Below, piece after piece: positions 46,763 through 56,156 of a stretch of DNA of 64,000 nucleotides. Made by a program: the position numbers and the translations under genes. The stretch's first letter is position 1. Each line of letters opens with the position of its first letter. The notes beneath the pieces were generated by a model. That model had not been told where the DNA came from. It made no database searches and worked only from the letters and a program-made list of their open reading frames with translations. This stretch comes from Trichlorobacter thiogenes (lineage in GTDB: Bacteria > Desulfobacterota > Desulfuromonadia > Geobacterales > Pseudopelobacteraceae), in contig NZ_FUWR01000002.1 in NCBI RefSeq assembly GCF_900167465.1, forward strand, positions 141,805 through 205,804, given 5' to 3'.

Positions 46763-48754
46763 TTACAGAGGAATGGCCAGCAGGGCAATCAATGTCAGCA
46801 GGGTGTAGAGGATGTAGAGGTGCAGATGGCCATGCTGCAGGTGACGCAGCGGGGTCAGTTTTTGATTGGCCCAGTCCAGAAACGGCAGATAGACCTGCTC
46901 CAGTACTGCCTCAGGTACATGGCTTGCAAAACGGGTGGATGACGGGAATGAACCGCTGATCTCTGGCTGGTGGGTATGGGGGCGCAAGATGCCGGCAAAC
47001 AGCTTGGTCAACATCTCTGCAAAGGATGATGAGCTGTACTGCATCCTGCTGGTGGGTGCCAGGTAGCCGCAGCCCCAGGTCTCGCTGGTTGGATCACTGC
47101 TGCGGCGCTGGCTGATCCGGTAAAAAAGAGCAATAGCAACAAGCAGGGCAAGCCCCAGCAGGGTAACCCAGCCCAGTGGCGCAGCAACGGCCAGCCGCAG
47201 GTCTGATGCTGCCAGGTTGGGATACCAGGCCGTAACGGCACGGTCCAGCAGTGGCGCAACCAGGGCGGGCAGCAGGCCGATGGTGGTGCAGACCAGCGCC
47301 AGCAGTGCCATGGGGATCTTCATGCTACTACCGGCTTCGTGGGCCAGGGCAGCTTGATCAGTCCGGGCAGTCCCCAGAAAGACCACGCCAAAGACCTTGA
47401 CAAAACAGGCCACCGCCAACCCGCCCACCAGCGCCAGAAACGGTGCTGCCAGGGCAACTGCTGCCGCACCGCTGCCCTGCATGGCGCCATTAAACAGGCC
47501 CAGATAGATCAACAGTTCACTGACAAAACCGTTCAAGGGTGGCAGGCCGCAGATCGCCACGGCACCCACCAGAAAGAAGAAGGCGGTCCAGGGCATCCGG
47601 CGCAACAGCCCGCCCATCCGGTCAATCTCCCGGGTGCCGATGGCATGGATGATTGATCCGGCCCCCAGAAACAGCAGTGATTTGAACAGGGCATGGTTGA
47701 TCACATGCAGCAGCGCGCCGCCCATGCCCAACAGGATCAGCAGGCTGGATCCGTTATGGGCGCCGATCAGGGCCACACCGATGCCGATGTAGATGATGCC
47801 GATGTTTTCAATGCTGTGGTAGGCCAGCAACCGCTTCAGGTCATGCTGACCAATGGCAAAGGCCACGCCGACCACACCGGAGATCACCCCCAGGGCCAGG
47901 ACCGTAATCCCCCACCAGAGCGGAATATTGGTGAAGCAGGAGAGGGTGCGGACCAGGCCGTAGATGCCGATCTTAAGGATGACCCCGGACATGATGGCTG
48001 AGATATGGCTGGGTGCATTGGCATGGGCAGAGGGGAGCCAGATATGCAGCGGCATGATACCGGCCTTGAGGCCAAAGCCCAGCAGGGCCAGCAGCAGTAC
48101 TGCTGTTGCAAAGGGGGCGCTGCCATCAAGACTGGCAGCCTGGGGCAGCAGAAAACTGCCGGTCTGTGCTGCCAGCAGGGAAAACAGGCCAAACAGCGAC
48201 AGGGTGCCGGTGTGGGTGCAGATCATGTAGAGACTGCCTGCTGTGCGCACCTCTTCATCATCATCATTGGTGGTCAGTACAAAATAGGCGGCCAGGGCCA
48301 TGATCTCCCAGCCGATCAGGAACAGCCCCGCGGAACGGGCGATCAGCACCCAGAGCAGCGCTGCCACCAGTAGTCCGAAGAAAAAGGTGATTTTACGGGT
48401 GGTGCGGGGGTGGTGGTCAGCGGGCCAGTAGCCCAGGCTGTAGATGCTGCAACTGCAGGCAACCATCAGAATCGGGATCACAAACAGGGCTGAAAGGGGA
48501 TCAAGGGCCAGGATATGCGGGCCAAAGGGGAGTGACAGGGTCACAAGGTAGCTGGTGCTGTTGCCGGTAAGCAGGCTGCTGAGTGCTGCGCCAAGCCCAA
48601 GGATAGTGGCAACGGCAATCAGGAAGACGCTCAGGCGCTGGGCAGGGACAGGGGGAAGCAGTTTCAATAACGCAGGCAGGCCGGACAGGGCGGCAAGCAG
48701 CACCGCACCGATCAGCAGCAAGGTTGGATCAACTCCCCAGGTCCCGTAGCTCAT
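46763..48754 (-). CDS. HyfB/NuoL-type proton-pumping subunit, paralogue 1 (Ehr complex)
   Basis: A 663-residue integral membrane protein of the Mrp-antiporter/NuoL-HyfB type with about sixteen helices. Conserved pieces are FLIGWEIMALAAYFVL, AGIMPLHIWLPSAHANAPS, LLAYHSIENIGII and ICGLPPLNGFVSELLIYLG. The C terminus ends with the HyfB-like WGCGYLAPTSRMQYSSSSF and HLQHGHLHLYILY. Very similar motifs occur in the divergent paralogue at 49628. It is downstream of, and overlaps by four bases, the HTH-EIIA regulator. It is likely the second pumping module of the same complex. Confidence 0.9.
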   Translation of the reverse strand: MSYGTWGVDPTLLLIGAVLLAALSGLPALLKLLPPVPAQRLSVFLIAVATILGLGAALSSLLTGNSTSYLVTLSLPFGPHILALDPLSALFVIPILMVACSCSIYSLGYWPADHHPRTTRKITFFFGLLVAALLWVLIARSAGLFLIGWEIMALAAYFVLTTNDDDEEVRTAGSLYMICTHTGTLSLFGLFSLLAAQTGSFLLPQAASLDGSAPFATAVLLLALLGFGLKAGIMPLHIWLPSAHANAPSHISAIMSGVILKIGIYGLVRTLSCFTNIPLWWGITVLALGVISGVVGVAFAIGQHDLKRLLAYHSIENIGIIYIGIGVALIGAHNGSSLLILLGMGGALLHVINHALFKSLLFLGAGSIIHAIGTREIDRMGGLLRRMPWTAFFFLVGAVAICGLPPLNGFVSELLIYLGLFNGAMQGSGAAAVALAAPFLALVGGLAVACFVKVFGVVFLGTARTDQAALAHEAGSSMKIPMALLALVCTTIGLLPALVAPLLDRAVTAWYPNLAASDLRLAVAAPLGWVTLLGLALLVAIALFYRISQRRSSDPTSETWGCGYLAPTSRMQYSSSSFAEMLTKLFAGILRPHTHQPEISGSFPSSTRFASHVPEAVLEQVYLPFLDWANQKLTPLRHLQHGHLHLYILYTLLTLIALLAIPL

Positions 48755-49440
48755 GGGCTTGCCTTTCCGATGTCATTTTCAATCTGACGCAGGGTGGACA
48801 GAATCAGCTCTGATTGGCAGGGCGTCTTTAAGACCTGACGCAGCCTGTCATCACGCAAGGCATAGGCCAGCTTTGAAAGCAGGTGCAGATGGGTACGGAC
48901 GGTGGGGCTGGTGATGGTGAACAGGGTCTGCACCGGCTTGCCATCCAGCGCGCCAAAATCCACCGGCTGGGCTAGAAAGCAGAGCGATACCTTGGGCACC
49001 GGCAGTCGCAGCAGCAGCGGGTTACGGACATGGGGGATGGCGATGCCGTCACCCACCGCGGTGGTGCCCATCGCCTCCCGGGCCAGCAGCACCTGCAGTA
49101 CAAAATCAGGATCAAGTTCTTCCGGCAGGTTAAGCAGGTCCACCACCTGCTGCAGTACTGACTGGACATCGCTGCCGGTCACATTGCAGTGAATCCCGCC
49201 TGCCTCAAGGGCCTGACTTAACAGTGGTAAGGGGCGGGTGTCATCAGAGTTATCAAGCTCAAAAATGGTTGGATCAACTTTGATCCCCCGTTCGGTGGCC
49301 CACTCCAGCAGATCAACCCGGTTGATATGGTAATCCCCCCGGATCTGCTCGGCAGGCAGTTTATCGTTTTTGATCCAGCGCAGGACGGTTTTTTCATCCA
49401 CATGCAGGGCCTGGGCTGCGTCTGCTGCTTTTAGCTGCAT
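48751..49440 (-). CDS. HTH plus PTS EIIA-type (PtsN-like) regulator
   Basis: A 229-residue two-domain protein. The first ~55 residues form a MerR/excisionase-type helix-turn-helix (QALHVDEKTVLRWIKNDKLP). Residues ~85-225 form a PTS EIIA type 2 domain with the phospho-accepting His137 in GIAIPHVRNP. Such fusions occur near energy genes in delta-proteobacteria and may couple phosphotransfer state to transcription. The start at 49440 follows AAAGG; the longer frame to 49527 is unlikely. It is cotranscribed with the HyfB-like gene and faces the divergent operon. Confidence 0.82.
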   Translation of the reverse strand: MQLKAADAAQALHVDEKTVLRWIKNDKLPAEQIRGDYHINRVDLLEWATERGIKVDPTIFELDNSDDTRPLPLLSQALEAGGIHCNVTGSDVQSVLQQVVDLLNLPEELDPDFVLQVLLAREAMGTTAVGDGIAIPHVRNPLLLRLPVPKVSLCFLAQPVDFGALDGKPVQTLFTITSPTVRTHLHLLSKLAYALRDDRLRQVLKTPCQSELILSTLRQIENDIGKASP

Positions 49441-49477
49441 AACGGTGGTGCCTTTCATGGTGTGTAGTAACGCTGTT

Positions 49478-49589
49478 TCTGTGGTAACTAAGCCTAATAT
49501 GCTGCATCTGGCAAAAAAATATACCATGTTATTGGGGTCTGTGGTATAGAAAAACGGTATTTGCTAAAACGCTGTCTCTGTATTAACTA
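49478..49589. promoter_or_regulatory. Candidate operator repeats between divergent Ehr transcripts
   Basis: Three related words lie in the 187-bp divergent region: TCTGTGGTAACTA (49478-49490), TCTGTGGTATAGA (49538-49550) and TCTGTATTAACTA (49577-49589). The outer two sit in longer direct repeats (AACGCTGT before each). A TATACCA/TGGTATA inverted pair lies at 49520-49548. They are good candidates for binding by the HTH-EIIA regulator. Confidence 0.45.
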
Positions 49590-49627
49590 GTCCAGCGCTA
49601 TTTCTCAATTAATGGAACTGTTTTGCT

Positions 49628-51628
49628 ATGGTCTTTGTCTGGAACATAGACGTTGATCCGGTCGGCAGCCTGTTGTGGGCAATTACACTGATCGGATTGA
49701 GCGGCCTGCCCGGCCTGCTGCTGAAGCGGCCCGGACCAGGTCAGATCCTGTCGGTTGGTATCACCGCCTGCGCCGCCCTGTGGGGAATGGTGGGGGCGCT
49801 ACGGATTCTTGGTGGTGCTCCTGCCACCCGCTATCAGCTTGATTGGCCACTTCCCTTCGGCCCCTGCGAACTCTCGGTTGACCCTCTCTCTGCACTCTTT
49901 CTGCTTCCTCTGTTATTAGCTGCGCTCTGTTGCTCCCTCTATGGCCTTGCCTATCTGCCTGCTGCCAGTCAGCCTGCTGTTGAAAAACGGGTTACCCTGT
50001 TTTCCGGTCTGCTGCTGGCCTCCATGGCACTGGTGCTGGTGGCCCGTCATGGCGTGCTGTTGCTGGTGGCCTGGGAGATTATGGCCCTTTCCTCCTGGCT
50101 GTTGCTGATGACTGATCAGCAGAGCCTGCAGGTGCAACGGGCCGGCACCGTCTACCTGCTGGCCACCCATACCGGCACCATGGCCCTGTTTGTGTTGTTT
50201 TCTCTGGTTAAGGGAGAAACCGGTTCTTTTGCATTTCCCCCGGCCCACAGTCTGGCTCTGGGTGCTACCGTGACCCTGGTAATGCTGGTGGCTGCCCTGA
50301 TCGGGTTTGGCGCCAAGGCAGGCATCATGCCGCTGCATATCTGGCTGCCCGGCGCCCATGCCAATGCCCCCAGCCATGTCTCGGCCCTGATGTCAGGCAT
50401 CATGCTCAAGGTGGGGATCTACGGTATCATCAGGACGGTTTCATTCTTTCAGCAGCTGCCGGTCTGGTTTGGCTGGCTGCTGTTACTGCTGGGGGCGGTC
50501 TCGGCTATTACCGGCATTGCACTGGCTTCAGCGCAGCGGGATCTGAAACGTCTGCTGGCCTGCAGCAGTATTGAAAACATCGGCATTATCTGTATCGGAC
50601 TGGGTATGGCGCTGGTGGGGCTGCAGTCCGGTAATCGGGTGCTGGCTGTGCTGGGGCTGGCTGGCGCTTGTATCCATATCATCAACCACGCCCTGTTTAA
50701 ACCACTGCTGTTTCTGGGCAGCGGAGCGATCATCCATGCCACGGGTACCCGTCAGATTGACCGGATGGGCGGGCTTTCCCGTGTCCTGCCCCGCACCGCC
50801 CCGCTGTTTCTGGTGGGCTCCCTTGCCATCTGTGGTCTGCCCCCCTTAAACGGTTTTGTTGGTGAACTGTTTCTCTACTTTGGCGCCTTTTCAGACGGTA
50901 TGCTTGCAGAGCTGCCGGTGATCGGTTTTGTGGCGCCAATTCTGGCCCTGGTGGGCGGGTTGGCGGTGATTACCTTTGTGAAGCTGTATGGGGCGATTTT
51001 CCTTGGCGTGGCCCGTGATCCTGCAATAAAACAGGGCCATGAAGCGCCGCTTGCCATGCTGCTGCCGATGGGGCTTTTGGCCGGCCTCTGTCTGCTGGCC
51101 GGGATCGGCGCGCCATTGTTGTTGCAGTTGGTGGCGCCGGTGGTGATTCAGTACGCAGGTGTATCCCCCCTGCTGTTTACCCAGATTGCCGGTGCCGTGC
51201 CGTTGCAGCAGATAGCCCTGGTAAACGGTCTGCTGCTGGCCGGGATACTGGTGGTCTGGCTGATCTGGTGTTTTCTGGTGCAGCGGGCTCCGGTTGCCGC
51301 ATCCAGTACCTGGGGCTGTGGCTATCTGGCGCCAACCCCCCGGATGCAGTACACCGGCAGTGCCTTTTCTGAACTGGTTACCGGTCTGATCAGTGGTCTG
51401 GTTGGATCACAGGGGCGGGTATCAGGGCTGAGCGGTGCCTTCCCGGCTTCAACCCGTTTTGTTACGGTCACCACAGAGCGGATCCTGGACCAGATGATCA
51501 TTCCTTCCCTGCGCGGGGTTGATTGGTGTCTGGCCTGGTTGCGGCACCTGCAGCACGGCCATCTGCACCTCTACATTCTGTATATCTTTGCCACCCTGTT
51601 TGTCCTGATGGTCTGGAGTCAGCCATGA
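49628..51628 (+). CDS. HyfB/NuoL-type proton-pumping subunit, paralogue 2 (Ehr complex)
   Basis: A 666-residue membrane protein of the same architecture as the gene at 46763, with LLLVAWEIMALSSWLLL, AGIMPLHIWLPGAHANAPS, LLACSSIENIGII and LPPLNGFVGELFLYFG, and the tail STWGCGYLAPTPRMQY. It is the first gene of the plus-strand operon. The stop overlaps the start of the HyfC-like gene by four bases. In hydrogenase 3/4-like complexes this subunit carries out ion translocation. Confidence 0.92.
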   Translation: MVFVWNIDVDPVGSLLWAITLIGLSGLPGLLLKRPGPGQILSVGITACAALWGMVGALRILGGAPATRYQLDWPLPFGPCELSVDPLSALFLLPLLLAALCCSLYGLAYLPAASQPAVEKRVTLFSGLLLASMALVLVARHGVLLLVAWEIMALSSWLLLMTDQQSLQVQRAGTVYLLATHTGTMALFVLFSLVKGETGSFAFPPAHSLALGATVTLVMLVAALIGFGAKAGIMPLHIWLPGAHANAPSHVSALMSGIMLKVGIYGIIRTVSFFQQLPVWFGWLLLLLGAVSAITGIALASAQRDLKRLLACSSIENIGIICIGLGMALVGLQSGNRVLAVLGLAGACIHIINHALFKPLLFLGSGAIIHATGTRQIDRMGGLSRVLPRTAPLFLVGSLAICGLPPLNGFVGELFLYFGAFSDGMLAELPVIGFVAPILALVGGLAVITFVKLYGAIFLGVARDPAIKQGHEAPLAMLLPMGLLAGLCLLAGIGAPLLLQLVAPVVIQYAGVSPLLFTQIAGAVPLQQIALVNGLLLAGILVVWLIWCFLVQRAPVAASSTWGCGYLAPTPRMQYTGSAFSELVTGLISGLVGSQGRVSGLSGAFPASTRFVTVTTERILDQMIIPSLRGVDWCLAWLRHLQHGHLHLYILYIFATLFVLMVWSQP

Positions 51629-52536
51629 TGATGAGCATCCTGTTTCACATTCTGTTGTTGCTGCTGATGCCGCCGCTGCTTTTGGGGGTGATCAACAAGA
51701 CCAAGGCTGCCTTTGCAGGCCGTCTGGGTGCCCCGTATTTTCAGCCCTACTACGATCTGGCCAAGCTGTTTCGCAAAGGATCGGTCTTTAGCAGTACCAC
51801 CACCTGGATTTTCCGGGCCGGGCCGGTGGTGACCCTGGCTGCAACGCTGGTGGCCGCGCTGCTGGTGCCGTTGGGCAACCATCCGGCTATTATCTCCTTT
51901 AACGGTGATATGATCCTGTTTGCCTATCTGTTCGGTCTGGCCCGATTCTTTACCACCAGTGCTGCCCTTGATACCGGATCACCCTTTGAAGGGATGGGGG
52001 CGGCCCGTGAAGTGACCTTTGCCTGTCTGGTGGAGCCGACCCTGTTTTTTATCCTGATCACCCTGGCCAGGATGAGCAAGTCCCTTTCCCTGACGCCGAT
52101 GCTGATCTACCCTTCGCCAGCGGTCTGGCAGGATGCCGGGGCTGCCATGCTGTTGCTGGTGGGGGCGCTGTTTGTTGCGCTGTTGGCTGAAAACTGCCGG
52201 ATACCGTTTGATGATCCCAACACCCACCTGGAACTGACCATGATCCATGAGGTGATGGTGCTGGATCACAGCGGTCCGGCCTTTGGCCTGATCCTGTACG
52301 GCGCTGCTCTGAAGCTGTTTGTGCTGGGGGCGGTGTTTGTGAATCTGGCGTTGCCGTTTAAAAGCGGCAATTTGCTGATTGACTGGATTGCCTTTGTGGC
52401 AGCCATGCTGCTTCTGGCGGTGCTGATCGGTGTGGTGGAATCGGTTATGGCCCGTTTACGGCTGATCAGGATTCCGCAACTGCTGGTGGCAGCCACCATC
52501 CTTTCCGCTTTTGCCATGTTGCTGATAGTGAGGTGA
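51625..52536 (+). CDS. HyfC/HycD/NuoH-type membrane subunit (Ehr complex)
   Basis: A 303-residue membrane protein with about eight helices. It contains GRLGAPYFQPYYDLAKLFRKG and LLAENCRIPFDDPNTHLELTM, the quinone-site loop signature shared by NuoH, HycD and HyfC. This subunit anchors the peripheral arm and couples it to the pumping subunits. The start is the first of three ATGs overlapping the preceding TGA; a longer frame inside the upstream gene is not credible. Confidence 0.93.
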   Translation: MMMSILFHILLLLLMPPLLLGVINKTKAAFAGRLGAPYFQPYYDLAKLFRKGSVFSSTTTWIFRAGPVVTLAATLVAALLVPLGNHPAIISFNGDMILFAYLFGLARFFTTSAALDTGSPFEGMGAAREVTFACLVEPTLFFILITLARMSKSLSLTPMLIYPSPAVWQDAGAAMLLLVGALFVALLAENCRIPFDDPNTHLELTMIHEVMVLDHSGPAFGLILYGAALKLFVLGAVFVNLALPFKSGNLLIDWIAFVAAMLLLAVLIGVVESVMARLRLIRIPQLLVAATILSAFAMLLIVR

Positions 52537-53183
52537 TGCAGATGGTTTCCTTTGCCGATCAACTGCTGGTGCTGGTGATGCTGATCAACTTCATCATGCT
52601 CGGTTCCAGCCGGATGGCCTTTGTGATCAGGGCCGTGGCAGCCCAGGGGGTAATCCTGGGGATTATACCCGGTCTGCTGCATCCTTTTTCCGGACATTTG
52701 CTGGCCATTACCGCCAGTATTCTGCTGGCCAAGGGGCTGGTGATCCCCTATCTGCTGAATGATGCGGTGCGCAAGGCCCAGATCCGGCGAGAGGTTGAAC
52801 CGTTCATCGGCTATGTGCCGACCTTGCTGCTGGGTGCGGTCTTTACGGCCCTTGCCTTTGTGTTTGCCCAGAGGTTGCCGTTGGCGCCGGAACACCGTGA
52901 CCTGTTGTTTGTACCGGCCTCCATCGCCACGCTGATGACCGGATTTTTGATTCTAACCACCCGTAAAAAGGCGATATCCCAGGTTATCGGCTATCTGGTG
53001 CTGGAAAACGGGATCTTTATCTTTGGCTTGCTGCTGACTGAAGCGATGCCGTTCATGGTTGAGGCTGGCGCACTGCTGGACCTCCTGGTGGGGATTTTTG
53101 TGATGGGGATTGTGATCAACCATATCAATCGTGAGTTTTCAACGGTGGACACCTCACGGTTACAGACGCTGCGGGAGGAGTAG
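52536..53183 (+). CDS. HyfE-type membrane subunit (Ehr complex)
   Basis: A 215-residue membrane protein with about six helices. The sequence (YLLNDAVRKAQIRREVEPF, LVLENGIFIFGLLLTEAMP) matches HyfE, the NuoK-related subunit of hydrogenase 4-type complexes with an N-terminal extension. The start overlaps the preceding stop (TGATG); a GTG three bases upstream and an ATG at 52542 are alternatives. The next gene begins after five bases. Confidence 0.88.
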   Translation: MQMVSFADQLLVLVMLINFIMLGSSRMAFVIRAVAAQGVILGIIPGLLHPFSGHLLAITASILLAKGLVIPYLLNDAVRKAQIRREVEPFIGYVPTLLLGAVFTALAFVFAQRLPLAPEHRDLLFVPASIATLMTGFLILTTRKKAISQVIGYLVLENGIFIFGLLLTEAMPFMVEAGALLDLLVGIFVMGIVINHINREFSTVDTSRLQTLREE

Positions 53184-53187
53184 GACC

Positions 53188-54624
53188 ATGATTCATCTGC
53201 TTGTCCTGCTGCCGTTGCTGGGTGCCCTGATCGCCTGGCTGATACCCGGTAATCGTCTGCGTCCACTTATGCTGCCGACCATCGCCCTGCCGCATCTGGG
53301 CTTAAGCCTCTATCTGATCGCCTCACCAACCGTTCCGGTACATGGCGGCTGGATCTGGCTGGACCCGCTGGGCAAGATCACCCTGCTGGCAATCAGCAGC
53401 CTGTTTGCGGTCTGTGCGGTCTACGCGGTCGGCTATCTGGCCTACCGTCAGGAACGTTCAAACCGTGTGCTCTGTCTGGGCCTGCTGGTCTGTCTGGCTG
53501 CCATGTCGCTGGTGACCCTCTGCCAGCATCTGGGACTGCTCTGGGTGGCAATAGAGACCACCACCGTCTCCATGGCACCGCTGATCTACTTTAACCGTAA
53601 TGCCCGCTCAATTGAGGCCACTTGGAAATATCTGCTGATCTGCTCGGTGGGGATCGCCCTGGCCCTGCTGGGGCTGCTGTTTCTGGCCTATGCCACCCAC
53701 GTTGCCCATCAGAATGCCACCCTGCTGCTGCCTGATCTGCTTGAAGATGCCTCTGCCCTGAACCGGGGCTGGCTGCATGCCGCCTTTATTTTTCTGTTGG
53801 TGGGCTACGGCTCCAAGCTGGGGCTGGCGCCGCTGCATACCTGGAAGCCGGATGCCTACGGCGAGGCCCCTGGTCTGGTGGGGGCGCTGCTGGCTGGCGG
53901 CCTGGTTAACTGTGCCTTTCTGGCCATTCTGCGGGTGTATCAAATCTGCCTTGCTTCAGTAACCGAGTTACTGTTTTTTCAGCAGGTGTTGGTGGTGCTA
54001 GGGCTGATATCCATGGCGGTGGCGGCCATCTTTATGGCCCGTCAGCATGATTTTAAGCGGATGCTGGCCTACTCCAGTGTTGAGCATGTCGGTATTCTGG
54101 CGGTTGGTCTGGGGATCGGCAAAGGAGCCCTGTTCGGGGTGCTGTTCCACCTGATCAATAACGGTCTGACCAAGGGGGTGCTGTTTCTCTCCTCCGGCAA
54201 TATCCACCGTTCCTACGGCGGCAAGACGGTCGAGGTGGTGCAGGGGGCGCTGACCCGGCTGCCCTGGTCTGGCGGGCTCTTTCTGGCCGGATTCATCGCC
54301 ATTACCGGTTCACCGCCGTTCTCTCCCTTTATCAGTGAGTTCTCTATTATCAGCAGCATCTTTGTCCAACGTCAGTATCTGGTGGGGGGCCTGTTCCTGC
54401 TGTTTCTGGCAGCCATCTTTATCGGCATGGCCCTGACCGTACTGCCGATGGTGATGGGCACGCCCCGCACTGATCTGGAGGTGACTGATTATCGTGACCG
54501 GATGCTGACGGTGGGGCCGCCGCTGGTGATGTTGCTGGTGATTGTCTGGCTGGGGGTCTGGCCGCCTGAGGCGCTGCTGCAGCTGTTGAAGGACGGCGCC
54601 GCCATGCTGGAGGTACGGTCATGA
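53188..54624 (+). CDS. HyfF/NuoN-type proton-pumping subunit (Ehr complex)
   Basis: A 478-residue antiporter-like membrane protein with about fourteen helices. Motifs are LGLLWVAIETTTVSMAPLIY, GYGSKLGLAPLHTWKPDAYG, MLAYSSVEHVGILAVG and ITGSPPFSPFISEFSI, which fit HyfF. GGAGGAG precedes the ATG at 53188; the longer frame would overlap hyfE. Its stop overlaps the large-subunit start by four bases. Confidence 0.92.
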   Translation: MIHLLVLLPLLGALIAWLIPGNRLRPLMLPTIALPHLGLSLYLIASPTVPVHGGWIWLDPLGKITLLAISSLFAVCAVYAVGYLAYRQERSNRVLCLGLLVCLAAMSLVTLCQHLGLLWVAIETTTVSMAPLIYFNRNARSIEATWKYLLICSVGIALALLGLLFLAYATHVAHQNATLLLPDLLEDASALNRGWLHAAFIFLLVGYGSKLGLAPLHTWKPDAYGEAPGLVGALLAGGLVNCAFLAILRVYQICLASVTELLFFQQVLVVLGLISMAVAAIFMARQHDFKRMLAYSSVEHVGILAVGLGIGKGALFGVLFHLINNGLTKGVLFLSSGNIHRSYGGKTVEVVQGALTRLPWSGGLFLAGFIAITGSPPFSPFISEFSIISSIFVQRQYLVGGLFLLFLAAIFIGMALTVLPMVMGTPRTDLEVTDYRDRMLTVGPPLVMLLVIVWLGVWPPEALLQLLKDGAAMLEVRS

Positions 54625-56141
54625 ACGATACCCTACGCCTGATCTACAATGGCCGCGCCATTGCCTGTGCAGATATCCCTTGCTGCGACCAGGATCGCTT
54701 TCTGCAGACCATCCTTGCAATGACCGGCCGCGGCTGGCGGGTCAGCAGCTACTGCGGCTTCCCGGCTGGCGAGACCACGACCCTGTACTGTCTGCTGGCA
54801 TCTCCCGCTGATGGCGTACTGGGGATCATGCAGACGGTTTGCAGTGGTACAGAATTTCCTTCCCTTGCGGTCCAGTGCCCCCAGCTGCAGCTGTTTGAGC
54901 GGGAGATTGCCGAACAGTGCGGCATCCGTTTTATCGGCCATCCCTGGTTTAAGCCGGTTCGCTTTGTCCGTTCAGCGGTGGGCCGACAAGATGCCTGGGG
55001 CCGTCCTGATGATCAGCCGATTCAGGTGGGGGTGATGGACTACTACCGGGTGGAGGGCGAGGAGATCCATGAGGTGGCGGTTGGCCCGGTCCATGCCGGG
55101 GTGATCGAGCCGGGTCATTTCCGTTTCCAGTGTCACGGAGAGCAGGTCTTCCACCTTGAGATATCGCTGGGGTATCAGCATCGCGGCATTGAGCAACTGC
55201 TGATGGGTGGACCCCATCCCCAAACCCTGCGCCAGATGGAGGCGATTGCCGGAGATACCAGTATTGGCCATGGTCAGGCCTACTGCATGGTGGTTGAGTC
55301 GCTTTCCAAAACCAGACCTCCTGCTGCGGCTGAGGCGTTGCGCGGTGTAGCACTTGAGCTGGAGCGTCTGGCCAACCATACCGGTGACCTGGGGGCCATT
55401 GCCGGTGATGTGGGCTATCTGCCCACCGCCTCATTCTGTGGCCGAATCCGGGGTGACTTCCTCAACATGAGCGCCTTTATCTGTGGCAGCCGTTTTGGTC
55501 GTGGCCTGCTGAAACCGGGTGGTACCGTCTTTGGGCTGGATCAGGCCCAGCGTGAAGAGTTGCAAAACCGTCTGGCAACGGGGCGGGCGGAGTTGACCAG
55601 CGCCATTGAGCTGCTCTGGAACACCCCCTCGGTCATGTCACGTCTGGAGGGAACCGGCGCTGTATCGGCTGAGTCTGCCCTTGAGATGGGGCTGGTGGGG
55701 CCTGCTGCCCGGGCCTGCAGCCTGAAACGGGATGTGCGTTCTGACTACCCCTTTGGTATCTATCGCATGGCGCAGGTACCGATTGCCACTGCCCATCACG
55801 GTGATGTCTGCAGCCGCAGTATGGTGCGCTGGGAGGAATGCCAGAAATCGCTGGATTTCTGTGTGGAACAGCTGCGTCAGTTACCATCCGGGTCCCATGC
55901 CGTAGAACCAAAGCCGTTGCTGGGGGATCATCTGACCGTGGCCCTGACTGAAGGTTGGCGCGGTGAGATCTGTCATCTGGCCATCACCGGACCGGATGGC
56001 CGCTTCAAACAGTACAAGATCTGCGACCCCTCGTTCCATAACTGGCAGGGGTTAGCCATGGCGCTACGCAATGAGCAGATCTCCGATTTTCCGCTCTGTA
56101 ACAAGAGCTTTAACCTGTCGTATTGCGGATTTGACCTGTAA
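54621..56141 (+). CDS. Energy-converting hydrogenase-related large subunit lacking the Ni-Fe cysteine motifs
   Basis: A 506-residue fusion of an N-terminal 30-kDa (NuoC-like) region and a C-terminal 49-kDa (NuoD/HycE-like) region, as in HyfG/HycE. Landmarks are HFRFQCHGEQVFHLEISLGYQHRGIE and ALELERLANHTGDLGAIAGD. The first active-site motif of true hydrogenases (CGxC) is replaced by AGDT at residues 210-213, and the C-terminal DPCxxC is replaced by NLSYCGFDL. It should therefore not bind Ni-Fe and is not a hydrogenase. It fits the L subunit of Ehr complexes described in Geobacter. Confidence 0.88.
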   Translation: MNDTLRLIYNGRAIACADIPCCDQDRFLQTILAMTGRGWRVSSYCGFPAGETTTLYCLLASPADGVLGIMQTVCSGTEFPSLAVQCPQLQLFEREIAEQCGIRFIGHPWFKPVRFVRSAVGRQDAWGRPDDQPIQVGVMDYYRVEGEEIHEVAVGPVHAGVIEPGHFRFQCHGEQVFHLEISLGYQHRGIEQLLMGGPHPQTLRQMEAIAGDTSIGHGQAYCMVVESLSKTRPPAAAEALRGVALELERLANHTGDLGAIAGDVGYLPTASFCGRIRGDFLNMSAFICGSRFGRGLLKPGGTVFGLDQAQREELQNRLATGRAELTSAIELLWNTPSVMSRLEGTGAVSAESALEMGLVGPAARACSLKRDVRSDYPFGIYRMAQVPIATAHHGDVCSRSMVRWEECQKSLDFCVEQLRQLPSGSHAVEPKPLLGDHLTVALTEGWRGEICHLAITGPDGRFKQYKICDPSFHNWQGLAMALRNEQISDFPLCNKSFNLSYCGFDL

Positions 56142-56156
56142 TGGAGGTGAAGCGGT

